Shown: positions 9,851 to 20,513, counted from the first letter of the stretch. The stretch is DNA of 64,000 bases from an uncultured Pelagibacteraceae bacterium (GCA_902584365.1 CACHZG010000001.1:62001-126000), one strand, 5' to 3'. The notes: generated by a model from the letters alone, not told the origin. Numbers and translations are program-made.

Positions 9851-11299
9851 ATGCCGGCTAGTAAAACTGTTTTTTTCATTATTGGTATTCTTTTAACTAT
9901 TTTAGGAATATCGATGTTGGTACCATATACACTTCAAGTTTATTATGGCGAAGATAGTCATAGCTTTATTTCCTCCTCTTTTATCACTATTTTTTGTGGA
10001 GCTTTGCTATCGCTTTCAAATATTGAAAAAGAATATAAATTAAATTTACAGCAAACCTTTTTGTTCACATCAATGGCGTGGTTAATGATAGCGTTATTTG
10101 GATCTGTTCCATTTATGTTATCTCCTATATCTTTATCATTCAGTGATGCTTTCTTTGAGAGTATGTCTGGTATAACAACAACAGGCTCGACTACGATTAC
10201 AAACTTAGATAGTAGCCCTAAAAGTATTTTACTATGGAGATCAATAATGCAGTGGCTAGGGGGAATAGGTATAGTTGTTATGGCCATTACTGTCCTACCC
10301 CTTCTAAAAGTTGGAGGAATGCAATTATTTAAAATGGAGGGGCCAGACTCAACGGAAAAAATTCTTCCAAGAACTGTAGAAGTAGCAAGTACAATAATTT
10401 TAATTTATTTACTTCTGACTTTTCTTTGTGGTTTTTTTTATTGGATCTTTGGGATGACTTATTTTGATGCCCTTGCTCATTCAATGACAACAATTGCAAC
10501 GGGAGGATTTTCTACTCATAATGACTCTATAGGATTTTTTAAAAGTTCAAACATTGAAATCATAGCTTCTATATTTATAGTATTGGGGAGTGTGCCTTTC
10601 ATATCTTATTTAAAATTTTTAAAAGGAAATAGAAAAATTTTCATTAATGACGCTCAGATAAAAGGAATGGTTTATTTATTGATTTTTTCAAGTGTGATAA
10701 TGTTTATATATTTATTATTTTCAGATTTTGAAAACAACATTTATGAAAAAGTAAGGATTGCATCTTTTAACGTTATATCAATTTTATCTGGAACTGGATA
10801 TGTAACTGATGATTTCAGTTTGTGGGGAAAATTTTCTTTAATATTTTTTCTTTTTTTAATGTTCATTGGAGGATGTGCGGGATCGACAGCATGTGGTGTT
10901 AAAATATTTAGAGTGCAAATGTTATATATCTTTGTTAAAAATCAGATAAAAAAATTTATTTCACCTAACAGTATTAATTTAGCTAAATATAATAATCAAA
11001 AAATTTCTGAAGAATTTATCTATTCTGTGATTGTTTTTATTTTCTCGTTTCTTCTTATTTTTTTATTGATAACAATAATGTTATCAATTACAGGACTAGA
11101 TTTTATTACGTCGATATCAGGTGCAGCTAGTGCGATATCAAATGTTGGGCCGGGCCTTGGTGATGTAATTGGGCCTAATGGAAACTACAGTTCTTTGCCA
11201 AGTGTTTCAAAATTTATTTTGTCATTTGCAATGCTTCTTGGTAGGCTAGAACTGTTTGCAGTTCTAGTTTTGTTTTTACCTTCTTTTTGGAGAGATTAA
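9851..11299 (+). CDS. trkH: Trk-type potassium uptake protein TrkH
   Basis: SGITTTGSTTI, WLGGIGIVVMAITVLPLLKVGGMQLFKMEGPDST, TIATGGFSTHNDSIG, GGCAGSTACGVKIFR. Confidence 0.95.
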   Translation: MPASKTVFFIIGILLTILGISMLVPYTLQVYYGEDSHSFISSSFITIFCGALLSLSNIEKEYKLNLQQTFLFTSMAWLMIALFGSVPFMLSPISLSFSDAFFESMSGITTTGSTTITNLDSSPKSILLWRSIMQWLGGIGIVVMAITVLPLLKVGGMQLFKMEGPDSTEKILPRTVEVASTIILIYLLLTFLCGFFYWIFGMTYFDALAHSMTTIATGGFSTHNDSIGFFKSSNIEIIASIFIVLGSVPFISYLKFLKGNRKIFINDAQIKGMVYLLIFSSVIMFIYLLFSDFENNIYEKVRIASFNVISILSGTGYVTDDFSLWGKFSLIFFLFLMFIGGCAGSTACGVKIFRVQMLYIFVKNQIKKFISPNSINLAKYNNQKISEEFIYSVIVFIFSFLLIFLLITIMLSITGLDFITSISGAASAISNVGPGLGDVIGPNGNYSSLPSVSKFILSFAMLLGRLELFAVLVLFLPSFWRD

Positions 11300-11308
11300 T
11301 TATCTTTT

Positions 11309-12682
11309 ATGCAAATCGAAAAAAAATATTCCTTCTCAGACGCTTTTGCGATTTACATGGACACTCGAATGTTAAAGATTTTATTAATTGGTTCGATTAG
11401 TGGATTTCCATGGGTATTAATTGGAAGCAGTTTAAGCTTGTGGTTAAAAGAAGATGGTTTAAGCAGAAGTACAATTGGTTGGGCAGGATTAATATTTGCT
11501 GTGTATGCCTTTAATTACTTATGGGCTCCATTAATTGACAGAGTCAGAATTCCATTTCTTACAAGAAAAATAGGTCATAGGCGAGGTTGGATTGTCTTAA
11601 TGCAAATGTTTATAATTTTTTCTTTAATAGCTTGGAGTTTTATATCTCCGATTGAAAATCTATTTTCTGTTATTAGTATTGGTTTAATTATTGCAATTGC
11701 TTCAGCCACCCAAGATATAACTTTGGACGCTCTAAGGATTGAGCAAATTAACGAAAATGAGGGAAAGGTAATGCAAGCCGGTGCAGCTATTTCAGTTGTT
11801 GGATGGTGGACTGGATATAAGTTGGGAGGAGTTTTATCATTAGCAGTAGCCGATTATTTACAAGCTTTAGGATTTAATAATTATTGGCAAATAACTTTTT
11901 TAGTCTTATGTCTAGTAATTGTAATATTTAATATCCTTCTTCTATTAATAAATGAAAATAAATCGTCCGAGAGATTGGAGACACAAAAACGCAACGATTT
12001 AATAATAGAAAAAAAATTTGGTAAACAAAGTGTTTTTAAAAAACCTATTATATGGATAACTAGTACTGTAATAAGTCCGATTATAAGTTTTTTTAAGAAA
12101 AATGGTTTTAAAGTCGCATTGGCTATTTTAAGTTTCGTTTTCCTTTTTAAAATTGGAGAAGCTTTTTTGGGCAGAATGTCAGTAATATTTTATAAAGAAA
12201 TAGGTTTTACCAAATCAGATATTGCAATTTACTCAAAAGGCTTAGGGTGGATTTCTACTGTAATATTTACTCTTATTGGAGGATTATTCGCAATTAGATC
12301 AGGGGTTATTAAAGCGATGTTTGTTTCTGGTATTTTAATGGCTTCAACAAATCTTTTATTCTCTGTGTTAGCATGGTCAGAAAAATCAGAATTATTGTTC
12401 GCAATTGCGGTTATATTTGATGACATGGCTGCAGCTTTTGCTACTGTTGCTTTTGTAGCTTTTATTTCTATGTTAGTAGATAGAAATTATACAGCTACTC
12501 AATACGCTTTGTTAGCTTCAATAGGAACGGCTGGTAGAACATTGATGGCGTCATCATCTGGAGCTTTAGTTGATTGGTTGAACGGCGATTGGGGAATATT
12601 TTTTATATTAACTGCTTTAATGGTTATTCCGTCGCTTGTATTTCTGTATTTAATTAAAGAAAAAATCAAAATTTATGAGTAA
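11309..12682 (+). CDS. MFS transporter, AmpG-like
   Basis: GFPWVLIGSSLSLWLKEDGLSRSTIGWAGLIFAVYAFNYLWAPLIDR and SATQDITLDALRIEQI are AmpG-family-like. Confidence 0.85.
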   Translation: MQIEKKYSFSDAFAIYMDTRMLKILLIGSISGFPWVLIGSSLSLWLKEDGLSRSTIGWAGLIFAVYAFNYLWAPLIDRVRIPFLTRKIGHRRGWIVLMQMFIIFSLIAWSFISPIENLFSVISIGLIIAIASATQDITLDALRIEQINENEGKVMQAGAAISVVGWWTGYKLGGVLSLAVADYLQALGFNNYWQITFLVLCLVIVIFNILLLLINENKSSERLETQKRNDLIIEKKFGKQSVFKKPIIWITSTVISPIISFFKKNGFKVALAILSFVFLFKIGEAFLGRMSVIFYKEIGFTKSDIAIYSKGLGWISTVIFTLIGGLFAIRSGVIKAMFVSGILMASTNLLFSVLAWSEKSELLFAIAVIFDDMAAAFATVAFVAFISMLVDRNYTATQYALLASIGTAGRTLMASSSGALVDWLNGDWGIFFILTALMVIPSLVFLYLIKEKIKIYE

Positions 12683-13415
12683 AATTTACACTAATATTTA
12701 TCCGATTTGTAATCTTTATAAAAAAAATTCTAAAAAATCTCCACTGGTAACTCAAATTATTTATGGACAAAAATTTTCTATTAAAAAAAAAACTGATAAG
12801 TGGCTTAAAATAAAAATTTTAGACGATAACTATCATGGTTATATTGTAAGAAAAAAATTTCCATATTATTTTAAACCAACACATAAAGTGTTTAAATTGA
12901 AATCAAATGTTTATAAATTTCCGAATAATAAAAAAAAAATTAAGGAACTGCCTTTTGGATCAAGAATTAAAGAGATTAAAAGTAAATCAAATTTTATTCA
13001 ATTTAAGCTAGGTTGGATTAAAAAAAGTGATCTTAAGCCGGCCAAATTTAAACAAAAAAATATTTTTTCCAAAATAGAAATTTTTAAAAATATCAAATAT
13101 AAATGGGGTGGAAAGTCATATCTTGGCATTGATTGTTCGGGATTAATACAAATATTTTTTAATTTTAATAATAAGTTTTTTCCAAGAGATACTAAAGATC
13201 AGGTAAAGTTTTTAAAAAAAAGTATAAATTTCAAAAATATGAAAAAAAATGACATTATATTTTGGAAAGGCCATGTGGCTCTGGCATTGTCAAAAAATAA
13301 ACTTATACATGCTTATGGTCCTTTGAAGAAAACAGTTATAATGAACATCCCAAAAACTATTTCGAGAATTCAAAGGACAGCTAATTTAAAAGTGATAAGT
13401 ATAAAGAGAGTTTAG
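12675..13415 (+). CDS. NlpC/P60-family peptidase with SH3-like N-terminal region
   Basis: KYKWGGKSYLGIDCSGLIQIFF (catalytic Cys) and WKGHVALAL (His); SH3b-like N-terminus. Confidence 0.88.
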   Translation: MSKIYTNIYPICNLYKKNSKKSPLVTQIIYGQKFSIKKKTDKWLKIKILDDNYHGYIVRKKFPYYFKPTHKVFKLKSNVYKFPNNKKKIKELPFGSRIKEIKSKSNFIQFKLGWIKKSDLKPAKFKQKNIFSKIEIFKNIKYKWGGKSYLGIDCSGLIQIFFNFNNKFFPRDTKDQVKFLKKSINFKNMKKNDIIFWKGHVALALSKNKLIHAYGPLKKTVIMNIPKTISRIQRTANLKVISIKRV

Positions 13416-13450
13416 AAACCGAGGTGGTTTCAGTCTCCCTCCGCCACCTC
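13415..13450. other. GC-rich structured element with overlapping inverted repeats
   Basis: GAAACC/GGTTTC (13415-13420/13426-13431) and GAGGTGG/CCACCTC (13421-13427/13444-13450) overlap and are mutually exclusive; 13418-13450 is about 64% GC by count. Confidence 0.5.
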
Positions 13451-13504
13451 TTACATATAATTTATTTGATTCGGTAAGATTTAAAAAACTCTTTTTAGTT
13501 GTAT

Positions 13505-14254
13505 CTAATTTTTGTTTATAAGTATTAAACAATTATCAAAAATATTTTTATTATGTTTTAGATCAATAAATTGAAACTTTAAGTTAGTCCTAGATAAATA
13601 GGAATGAAACTTTTTGATAATTCTTGGCTGCCTTCTAACATCTTCAATAATATAATGTCCTCCATCATTTAGGTAGCTCAAAGAATTCTCAAGAAAATTT
13701 ATATTTGCATCAAATCTATGAAAACCATCATCGATTATTACATCCATTTTTACACCAATATTTTCCCACATTGCATAAATTGAATTAGAATTTAGCATGT
13801 CAACATAGAAAGTTTGAATTCTGTCTTCATTTTTTAAAATCTTCTTATCAATATCAGCTCCAAAAATATTTGAATTTCTAAAATATTCTTTCCATCCTCT
13901 TAGAGAAGAAAGTGGCTTGTAAGATTCCATAGGAGTCATGTTCCAAGGTACATTTTCATCAACTGATCCTATTCCAACTTCAAAAACATTTAATTTATCA
14001 TCTTTAATATCTTTAAACAAAAAATGGTAAAAATCAGTATAGTTATGCATTTGAGTTTTATTCCCTTTGTCGCTCCCATGTTTATTCATCATATTAGTGA
14101 GATCGTTATTTGCTCCAAAATACTCTTTATTAAAAACATTCAAATCAACAATCTCATTTGTTTTTTGGAAAGTTTTAAACTTTATATAATTTGAGTATCT
14201 GATATCCCTGAAAATTCTGTTAGTATTTTGTATTATATTTTTAAACAATCTCAT
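13505..14254 (-). CDS. Class I SAM-dependent methyltransferase (macrolide/sugar O-methyltransferase-like)
   Basis: [89 protein letters not shown]. Confidence 0.75.
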   Translation of the reverse strand: MRLFKNIIQNTNRIFRDIRYSNYIKFKTFQKTNEIVDLNVFNKEYFGANNDLTNMMNKHGSDKGNKTQMHNYTDFYHFLFKDIKDDKLNVFEVGIGSVDENVPWNMTPMESYKPLSSLRGWKEYFRNSNIFGADIDKKILKNEDRIQTFYVDMLNSNSIYAMWENIGVKMDVIIDDGFHRFDANINFLENSLSYLNDGGHYIIEDVRRQPRIIKKFHSYLSRTNLKFQFIDLKHNKNIFDNCLILINKN

Positions 14255-14287
14255 TACTTATAATAGGTTACACAAATTTACTGTCAA

Positions 14288-14377
14288 TGGCGGAGAGAGA
14301 GGGATTCGAACCCTCGAAACGGTTTCCCGTTTACACGCTTTCCAAGCGTGCGCCTTCAACCACTCGGCCACCTCTCC
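14288..14377 (-). tRNA. tRNA-Ser(GGA), CCA encoded
   Basis: Reverse complement GGAGAGGTGGCCGAGTGGTTGAAGGCGCACGCTTGGAAAGCGTGTAAACGGGAAACCGTTTCGAGGGTTCGAATCCCTCTCTCTCCGCCA; anticodon stem CACGC/GCGTG, loop TTGGAAA, long variable arm. Confidence 0.97.
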
Positions 14378-14447
14378 CTTGAAAATAGTTATACTCTTAT
14401 ATAACAAAAATGTTCAATAAGAATTTATAATAGTATAAAAGAAAATA

Positions 14448-15218
14448 ATGCAGCTTTCACAAGAGTATAGACCTAGCTTTGTAAGTAATGAAGAACTAAT
14501 AAGATTAGGATCTCGTTTCGACGGTGGATATGTAGTATTAAAGAAACAAATAAAAGAAACAAATTGTTTAGTGAGTTTTGGGATATCAGATAATTGGGAC
14601 TTTGAAGAAGAGTTTCATAATTTAAGTAATTGTGAAGTAGATGCGTATGACTACTCTATTGATAAAAATTTTTGGTTAGACAGATTTAAAAAAGATTTGG
14701 TAAAATTTCTGTGTCTTAAAATATTTAAACCAAAGAAAATAAAAAATATGTTCAAATACTTTTTTTTTAAATCTTTTTTTAACAAGAAAACAAATTCTTT
14801 TAATAAGGAAAAAATTGGAAATAAAGATGGTGAACTAAGCTTTAATTCTATTATGCAAAAACATCGTGAAAAAAAAATATTTCTAAAATCTGACATAGAA
14901 GGTGGTGAATTTTCCTTTTACAAAGATATTGAAAAATTTGACAATATAATAGGTATAGCCATTGAATTTCATAATGTAATTGAAAAAAATGAATTGATTA
15001 AAAATTTTCTACAAAATTTAAAAAAATTTAAATTGATCCATATTCATGCTAATAATCTTGTACCAGTAAATAACAGCTCTCACTGTTTAGAAATGACATT
15101 TGCAAGAAATGAATATTTATATAATTCTGAAAAATTCAATGATAAAAAATACCCAATTAAAGGTCTTGATTATCCAAATGCAAAAAGAGGAAAGGATATA
15201 GAAATTAATTTTTTATGA
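14448..15218 (+). CDS. FkbM-like methyltransferase-domain protein
   Basis: GSRFDGGYVVLKKQIKETNCLVSFGISDNWDFE; IFLKSDIEGGEFSFYKDI resembles the FkbM family (LKIDIEGAE). Confidence 0.65.
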   Translation: MQLSQEYRPSFVSNEELIRLGSRFDGGYVVLKKQIKETNCLVSFGISDNWDFEEEFHNLSNCEVDAYDYSIDKNFWLDRFKKDLVKFLCLKIFKPKKIKNMFKYFFFKSFFNKKTNSFNKEKIGNKDGELSFNSIMQKHREKKIFLKSDIEGGEFSFYKDIEKFDNIIGIAIEFHNVIEKNELIKNFLQNLKKFKLIHIHANNLVPVNNSSHCLEMTFARNEYLYNSEKFNDKKYPIKGLDYPNAKRGKDIEINFL

Positions 15219-16432
15219 AAAATAAAATTTTATTTCCAGTCTTAATAGTTCTATGGGTTCTTTCTCTAATTTTTATAGCTAATAATGTTCACAAAAATTT
15301 TGATAAAATTTTAATTTTCAAAAATAATTTGAAAAAAAAAAGTTATGTTAATGCAAATGCTTATAAAGTAAATATTGATCGAGTATTAAAATTAAATAAA
15401 AAAACAGCTTATGTATTGTATGACGGTAAGGAAGAAAATTTCAACGCCCTTAATCTAGAAATTTTTACTCAAGATGGTTTTCTGATAACATCGGGACAAG
15501 AAAAACAGTTAAATATGCCAAGTGATTTTACCTTAGAAAAAAAAGGTGGCTTAAAGAATGTATTATTCTTAGGAAATAAAAGATTTGGCTTAATTTCTGC
15601 AAAAAAAAATAATTGCTATTATTCGAAAATTTTTAATTTTACAGATAACAAAAATTTTTTAAATTTTAATTGTCTACCAGATGAAGCTAATACAGATTAT
15701 AACGGGCTTGGGAGTAGCGTTGTATATTATAATGACAAATTATTAATTTCGTTAGGTACAGTAGATGCAAATTTGACATTAAATAGTGAGTTATCACAAA
15801 ATGATAATTCTCCTTATGGCAAAATCTTAAGCATAGATAATGACTCCTTGCTTGGAAAAAAGAGTCCACAAATAAATGTATTTTCAAAAGGTCACAGAAA
15901 CCCTCAAGGTATGACTAAAATAAACAATCAAACTTTTAGTGTAGAGCACGGTCCTAAAGGAGGTGATGAATTAAACAAAATTTTAAAAGATAGAAATTAT
16001 GGATGGCCTATAAGTTCATATGGAACGCGGTATATGGTTGACAATGATGGAAAACACTTGCCATTAAGTCACGAGAGACTTGGTTTTGAAGAACCGATGA
16101 TCGCTTTAGTACCTTCTGTTGGTATTTCTGCTTTGAATAAGTGTCCTTCAAAGCTCAAGCAATATTATAAAAAAAATTGTTTAATAGCTCTTTCTCTTTA
16201 CGGAAATAAATTAAGAAAAGGAAGATCTTTAATTATTTTTCTAATTGACGATAATCTTAATAAAGTAAATTCAGTTGAGCAGATTTATTTGGGTAGTTTG
16301 GGTGAGTTACGCTTAAGGCACTTTGTTACTAATTCAAAGAATGAAATATTTGAGGATAAAAATGGAAACATATATGTTTCTGCAGACAAAGAGGGTATTT
16401 ACAAGATTTCATTTAGTGATTTTAGACTATGA
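15215..16432 (+). CDS. Membrane-anchored PQQ-dependent sugar dehydrogenase-like (Asd/GSDH-type) protein
   Basis: N-terminal TM; KGHRNPQGMTKINNQTFSVEHGPKGGDELNKILKDRNYGWPISSYGTRY. Confidence 0.75.
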   Translation: MKNKILFPVLIVLWVLSLIFIANNVHKNFDKILIFKNNLKKKSYVNANAYKVNIDRVLKLNKKTAYVLYDGKEENFNALNLEIFTQDGFLITSGQEKQLNMPSDFTLEKKGGLKNVLFLGNKRFGLISAKKNNCYYSKIFNFTDNKNFLNFNCLPDEANTDYNGLGSSVVYYNDKLLISLGTVDANLTLNSELSQNDNSPYGKILSIDNDSLLGKKSPQINVFSKGHRNPQGMTKINNQTFSVEHGPKGGDELNKILKDRNYGWPISSYGTRYMVDNDGKHLPLSHERLGFEEPMIALVPSVGISALNKCPSKLKQYYKKNCLIALSLYGNKLRKGRSLIIFLIDDNLNKVNSVEQIYLGSLGELRLRHFVTNSKNEIFEDKNGNIYVSADKEGIYKISFSDFRL

Positions 16433-17689
16433 TAAGTAATTAGTAATTTTGTATGTATCATTAATTAAAGCCGCAAATAAGTAAGCTAAAAAATATAGAT
16501 TGAAAATATATAGAGACTTCGTATTTCGCAAAAATTCATCTTTTATTTTTGATTTAATCATAAAAAGATAAATAAATAAAAACATGGGCTCAAAATATTT
16601 CTGAAAAATCATATGATAACTGAAGCCAAGTAAAAGAATAAAAATTAAGAAGATATTATCTTTATCTTCTCTGATTAAATCATAGACCATAAAAAGACCA
16701 ATCACAGAAGTAGCGAAGAATAAAAAATTATTATCAAAAATCAGTCTAGATAATTTAAGAAAGAAACCTCCACCAATTTTATAATTGTAGTCAAAAAATA
16801 TAAACATAAGAATGGCTATTAAAGAGATAATTAAATGTGGAATTAATTCCTTATAACTAATGTTTTTGAAAATTGAATTTAATTTTTGATTGTTAAATAT
16901 ATGTAGTAAATAAACTGGAATAAGATAGAACGAAATAATGGAAGAACTTACCAAAATTGTATTATTAAAATTAAAATCAAAATTAACAATTATTTTCGGA
17001 TTAAATAGAACAAGGTAAAAACCAGGTAAGGATAAACCAAAAACAAAGAGAGATATAAAAATAAAATTTTTAAATTTTAAATTTTTAAGATAGACCATCA
17101 TTAAAAATAGATAAATGTATGCATAATACTGTCTTGTGTATACTGCTAAGGAAAGATAAAAAGATTGAAAAAAAATTTCCTTGCTAAGTGAAGATTTATA
17201 AAATTTATCTTTTTTATTCCAAGAAATAAAATAATATAAAAAAATTAAAAAGAATATTAGAGCAGTTGTGGAGGAGTTCGCCCAAATTGCAGAAGATCGA
17301 AAAGATGGTAGGAAAAATACCATTGATACAATCAAAATTAAATTGGTTTTGCTAAGTTGTGAGAATTGTAATTTTAGACATTTATAAAATAAGTAAGGAG
17401 TTAAAAAACAGATCAAAAAATAAAATAATCTCGTAAAATTTTGAGATCCAGTAATTGATAATAATTGAGAGAGTACTAGATAATGTAAAGGAGTGTGGGA
17501 AGAGTACTCATCTTGTAAAAAATTCATCTCATTTTTTAAAGAGATTACAAAATTCCAGGTTTTATTGAAGTCTAATATAAATCCACCACTTCCCGCTGAG
17601 TCCTCATCAATATAAAACCCGAGGCAAAAGCTTATTATTGCAAAAAGAAGCAGAAAATAACTAAGTTTTAAATCTTTGGTAGTATTCAT
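16427..17689 (-). CDS. Polytopic membrane protein, glycosyltransferase-like (GT39/GT83-type topology)
   Basis: Many TM segments; early lumenal acidic stretch and QDEYSSHTPLHYLVLSQLLS typical of polyprenyl-P-sugar-using transferases. Confidence 0.6.
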   Translation of the reverse strand: MNTTKDLKLSYFLLLFAIISFCLGFYIDEDSAGSGGFILDFNKTWNFVISLKNEMNFLQDEYSSHTPLHYLVLSQLLSITGSQNFTRLFYFLICFLTPYLFYKCLKLQFSQLSKTNLILIVSMVFFLPSFRSSAIWANSSTTALIFFLIFLYYFISWNKKDKFYKSSLSKEIFFQSFYLSLAVYTRQYYAYIYLFLMMVYLKNLKFKNFIFISLFVFGLSLPGFYLVLFNPKIIVNFDFNFNNTILVSSSIISFYLIPVYLLHIFNNQKLNSIFKNISYKELIPHLIISLIAILMFIFFDYNYKIGGGFFLKLSRLIFDNNFLFFATSVIGLFMVYDLIREDKDNIFLIFILLLGFSYHMIFQKYFEPMFLFIYLFMIKSKIKDEFLRNTKSLYIFNLYFLAYLFAALINDTYKITNYLS

Positions 17690-18705
17690 TAATTGGATAT
17701 CGCTTTGTCTAAATCGTTAATAAAATCTCTATTTGTTGGAAGTCTATTACTTTTAATTAATTCAATTATACTATCATAATTTAATTTAATATGGTTTATG
17801 CACTTTTTTAATGAACTTAAATTTCTCTCACACAAAAATACCCCTTTATATAACCCAATCAAATAATTAAGTTCTTTAAAAACAATTACTGGTTTCCCTC
17901 TTGCCAAAGCCTCTAACAGCACCATTGGATGCCCTTCGGTGAAAGAAGGAAGTATAAAAATTGAGTGATTATCATAGAGCTTTATGAGTTTTTTGGTATC
18001 GGTCTCAATATTTAAAATTTTAATATTTTTAGCTTCCGAAAGAATTTCTTTTTCTGCTGCTGCACCCACTATTGTGAGCGAAATATTCTCATCATTTTTG
18101 ATAATATCTATCAAAGAAAAAACTCCTTTTTCTTTTTTTAACCTTCCAACATAAATTAGTTTTGGTACAAATGTTGAATTTAAATTATTTTCACTAAACC
18201 ACTCTGGATTGAGTTGAGAGGGCGAAACTATTTTTCCGTCATTTCCTCTAAGTATTTTTTTTGAGCAGCTAATTGTATCTGTTAAAGTTTTAGAGATATT
18301 AAACATTATACCATAAATTATTTTACCGATAAATCCAAATTTCGCTTGATACTCATCAAATCCATCACTTCTCAAATAGACAAATACTTTTCTTCTAAAA
18401 ATAGATAGGAACAAAGTTGCTAAAAAAGTATATGGGGTAATAGAAAATACAAGATATTTTGTTTTGAGTTTTAAAGTTTTGAGTATTGATAAAAGATAAC
18501 TAATAACATTAGTATTTAAACTTACATTGAATCTAGACCTGTCTACTTCAAATGCTCTTTTGATATTAAATTTTCTTGCAATCAATAAAACTTCATAAAT
18601 ATTAGACAACTCTTCTGGTGTAGATTTCATGTCAATATTATCACAATAACATGCCTTCTCATCCATATAAAATTTTTCATTAGAGATAATAATAAGGCTG
18701 TTCAT
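17689..18705 (-). CDS. Glycosyltransferase, GT4-like
   Basis: LIYVGRLKKEKGVFSLIDIIK and ILPSFTEGHPMVLLEALARGKPVIVF. Start overlaps the lepA stop by 1 nt (TAATG). Confidence 0.85.
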   Translation of the reverse strand: MNSLIIISNEKFYMDEKACYCDNIDMKSTPEELSNIYEVLLIARKFNIKRAFEVDRSRFNVSLNTNVISYLLSILKTLKLKTKYLVFSITPYTFLATLFLSIFRRKVFVYLRSDGFDEYQAKFGFIGKIIYGIMFNISKTLTDTISCSKKILRGNDGKIVSPSQLNPEWFSENNLNSTFVPKLIYVGRLKKEKGVFSLIDIIKNDENISLTIVGAAAEKEILSEAKNIKILNIETDTKKLIKLYDNHSIFILPSFTEGHPMVLLEALARGKPVIVFKELNYLIGLYKGVFLCERNLSSLKKCINHIKLNYDSIIELIKSNRLPTNRDFINDLDKAISN

Positions 18706-20513
18706 TATTTTTCTTTGTTGATTTTAAGCACTCCTATAAATGCCTCTTGGGGAATTTCAACCTTTCCAAATTGCTTTGATCTTGCTTTTCCTTTTTTTTG
18801 TTTTTCTAATAATTTTCTCTTACGATCGGTAGCTCCACCTCCATGAATTTTTGTTAAAACATCTTTCTTAAAACCTTTAATAGACTCTCGAGCAACAATT
18901 TTTCCACCAATTGCTGCTTGAACAGGGATCATAAAATTGTGCCTTGGAATTAAATCTTTTAGTTTTTCGCATACCTGACGTCCTGTTTTCTGGGCAAAAT
19001 CTTTATGAATGATCATTGCTAACGCGTCAACAGGCTCTGAATTTACCAAAATTCCTAATTTTACAAGCTCTCCCTCTCTATATCCAGATATCTCATAATC
19101 AAAACTGGCGTAACCACTCGAAACAGATTTTAATCGATCATTAAAATCGAAAACAACTTCATTTAAAGGCAAATCATAGGTAAGCACTGCTCTGTTTCCT
19201 GAGTAAGAAAGATTTGTTTGAACGCCTCTTTTATCTTGGCAGATTTTTATTATCGAACCTAAATATTCATCAGGAGTTATTATAGTAGATTTTATCCAAG
19301 GTTCTTCAATTTTATCTATTTGAGATGGATCGGGCATATTGGTAGGATTTTGTAAGTCGAGAACTTTTCCCTTCGTATTATGAACTTTATATATTACCCC
19401 AGGAGTTGTGGTAATTAGACTTACATCGAATTCTCTTTCCAATCTTTCAGTTATTATCTCTAAATGTAAAAGTCCAAGAAAGCCACATCGAAAACCCAAA
19501 CCTAGAGCGCTGGAAGACTCTGGATCATAAGAAAAACTAGCATCATTTAATTTTAATTTGGCTAAACCATCTTTTAGTTTCTGATATTCAGAACTATCAA
19601 CTGGAAATAAGCCACAAAAAACTACTGGCTTGCTAGGTTTAAAACCTGGTAAAGGATTAGAAATTGGATTAATTGCATCACATATGGTATCACCAACTTT
19701 TGTTTCTGATAATGATTTAATACCAGTAATTATAAAACCTATTTCACCGGAATTTAATTCATCAATATCTATTGGTTTTGGAGTAAAAACACCAACTTTT
19801 TCAATAACATACTCTTGATCACTCGACATTAATTTGACTTTCATATCTTTTTTTAATTTCCCATTAATTACTCGAACAAGAATAACAACACCTAAATAGC
19901 TATCGTACCAACTATCAACTAATAAACATTTTAGTTTCTCATTTAAAATGCCCTTTGGGGCTGGAAGTTTTTTAATTATACCCTCTAAAATTTCATCAAT
20001 CCCCTCACCAGTCTTACCTGAGCAAGGAATAGCATTAGAGGTTTCTATACCAACAACATCTTCAATTTCTTTTTTAGTTTTTTCAATATCAGAAGCGGGT
20101 AAATCTATCTTATTTAATACAGGTATTACCTCATGATTTATCTCAAGAGCTTGATAAACATTCGCTAAGGTTTGAGCTTCAACACCCTGGGTACTATCAA
20201 CTATTAATAATGAACCCTCACATGCTGACAATGATCGACTAACTTCGTATCCAAAATCGACATGACCAGGTGTATCTATAATATTTAAAACATAGTTCTT
20301 ACCATCTTTAGCTTTATAATTTAATTTAACAGTTTGAGCTTTAATTGTGATACCTCTCTCTCTTTCGATGTCCATAGAGTCTAAAACTTGCTGTTTCATT
20401 TCACGATCAGATAAACCACCACATTTATGTATAATCCTGTCAGCAATTGTTGATTTACCATGATCAATATGCGCAATTATTGAAAAATTACGAATTCTAT
20501 CGATATCTGACAT
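18705..20513 (-). CDS. lepA: Elongation factor 4 (LepA)
   Basis: [52 protein letters not shown]. Confidence 0.98.
   Translation of the reverse strand: MSDIDRIRNFSIIAHIDHGKSTIADRIIHKCGGLSDREMKQQVLDSMDIERERGITIKAQTVKLNYKAKDGKNYVLNIIDTPGHVDFGYEVSRSLSACEGSLLIVDSTQGVEAQTLANVYQALEINHEVIPVLNKIDLPASDIEKTKKEIEDVVGIETSNAIPCSGKTGEGIDEILEGIIKKLPAPKGILNEKLKCLLVDSWYDSYLGVVILVRVINGKLKKDMKVKLMSSDQEYVIEKVGVFTPKPIDIDELNSGEIGFIITGIKSLSETKVGDTICDAINPISNPLPGFKPSKPVVFCGLFPVDSSEYQKLKDGLAKLKLNDASFSYDPESSSALGLGFRCGFLGLLHLEIITERLEREFDVSLITTTPGVIYKVHNTKGKVLDLQNPTNMPDPSQIDKIEEPWIKSTIITPDEYLGSIIKICQDKRGVQTNLSYSGNRAVLTYDLPLNEVVFDFNDRLKSVSSGYASFDYEISGYREGELVKLGILVNSEPVDALAMIIHKDFAQKTGRQVCEKLKDLIPRHNFMIPVQAAIGGKIVARESIKGFKKDVLTKIHGGGATDRKRKLLEKQKKGKARSKQFGKVEIPQEAFIGVLKINKEK

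Noticed and set aside
13418-13450. Possible tRNA-Ser 3' fragment (CTCCCTCCGCCACC) as an att site
   Set aside because: Similarity to the tRNA-Ser 3' end is short and in the opposite orientation to the real tRNA at 14288-14377, so it is not an att direct repeat; no integrase nearby.
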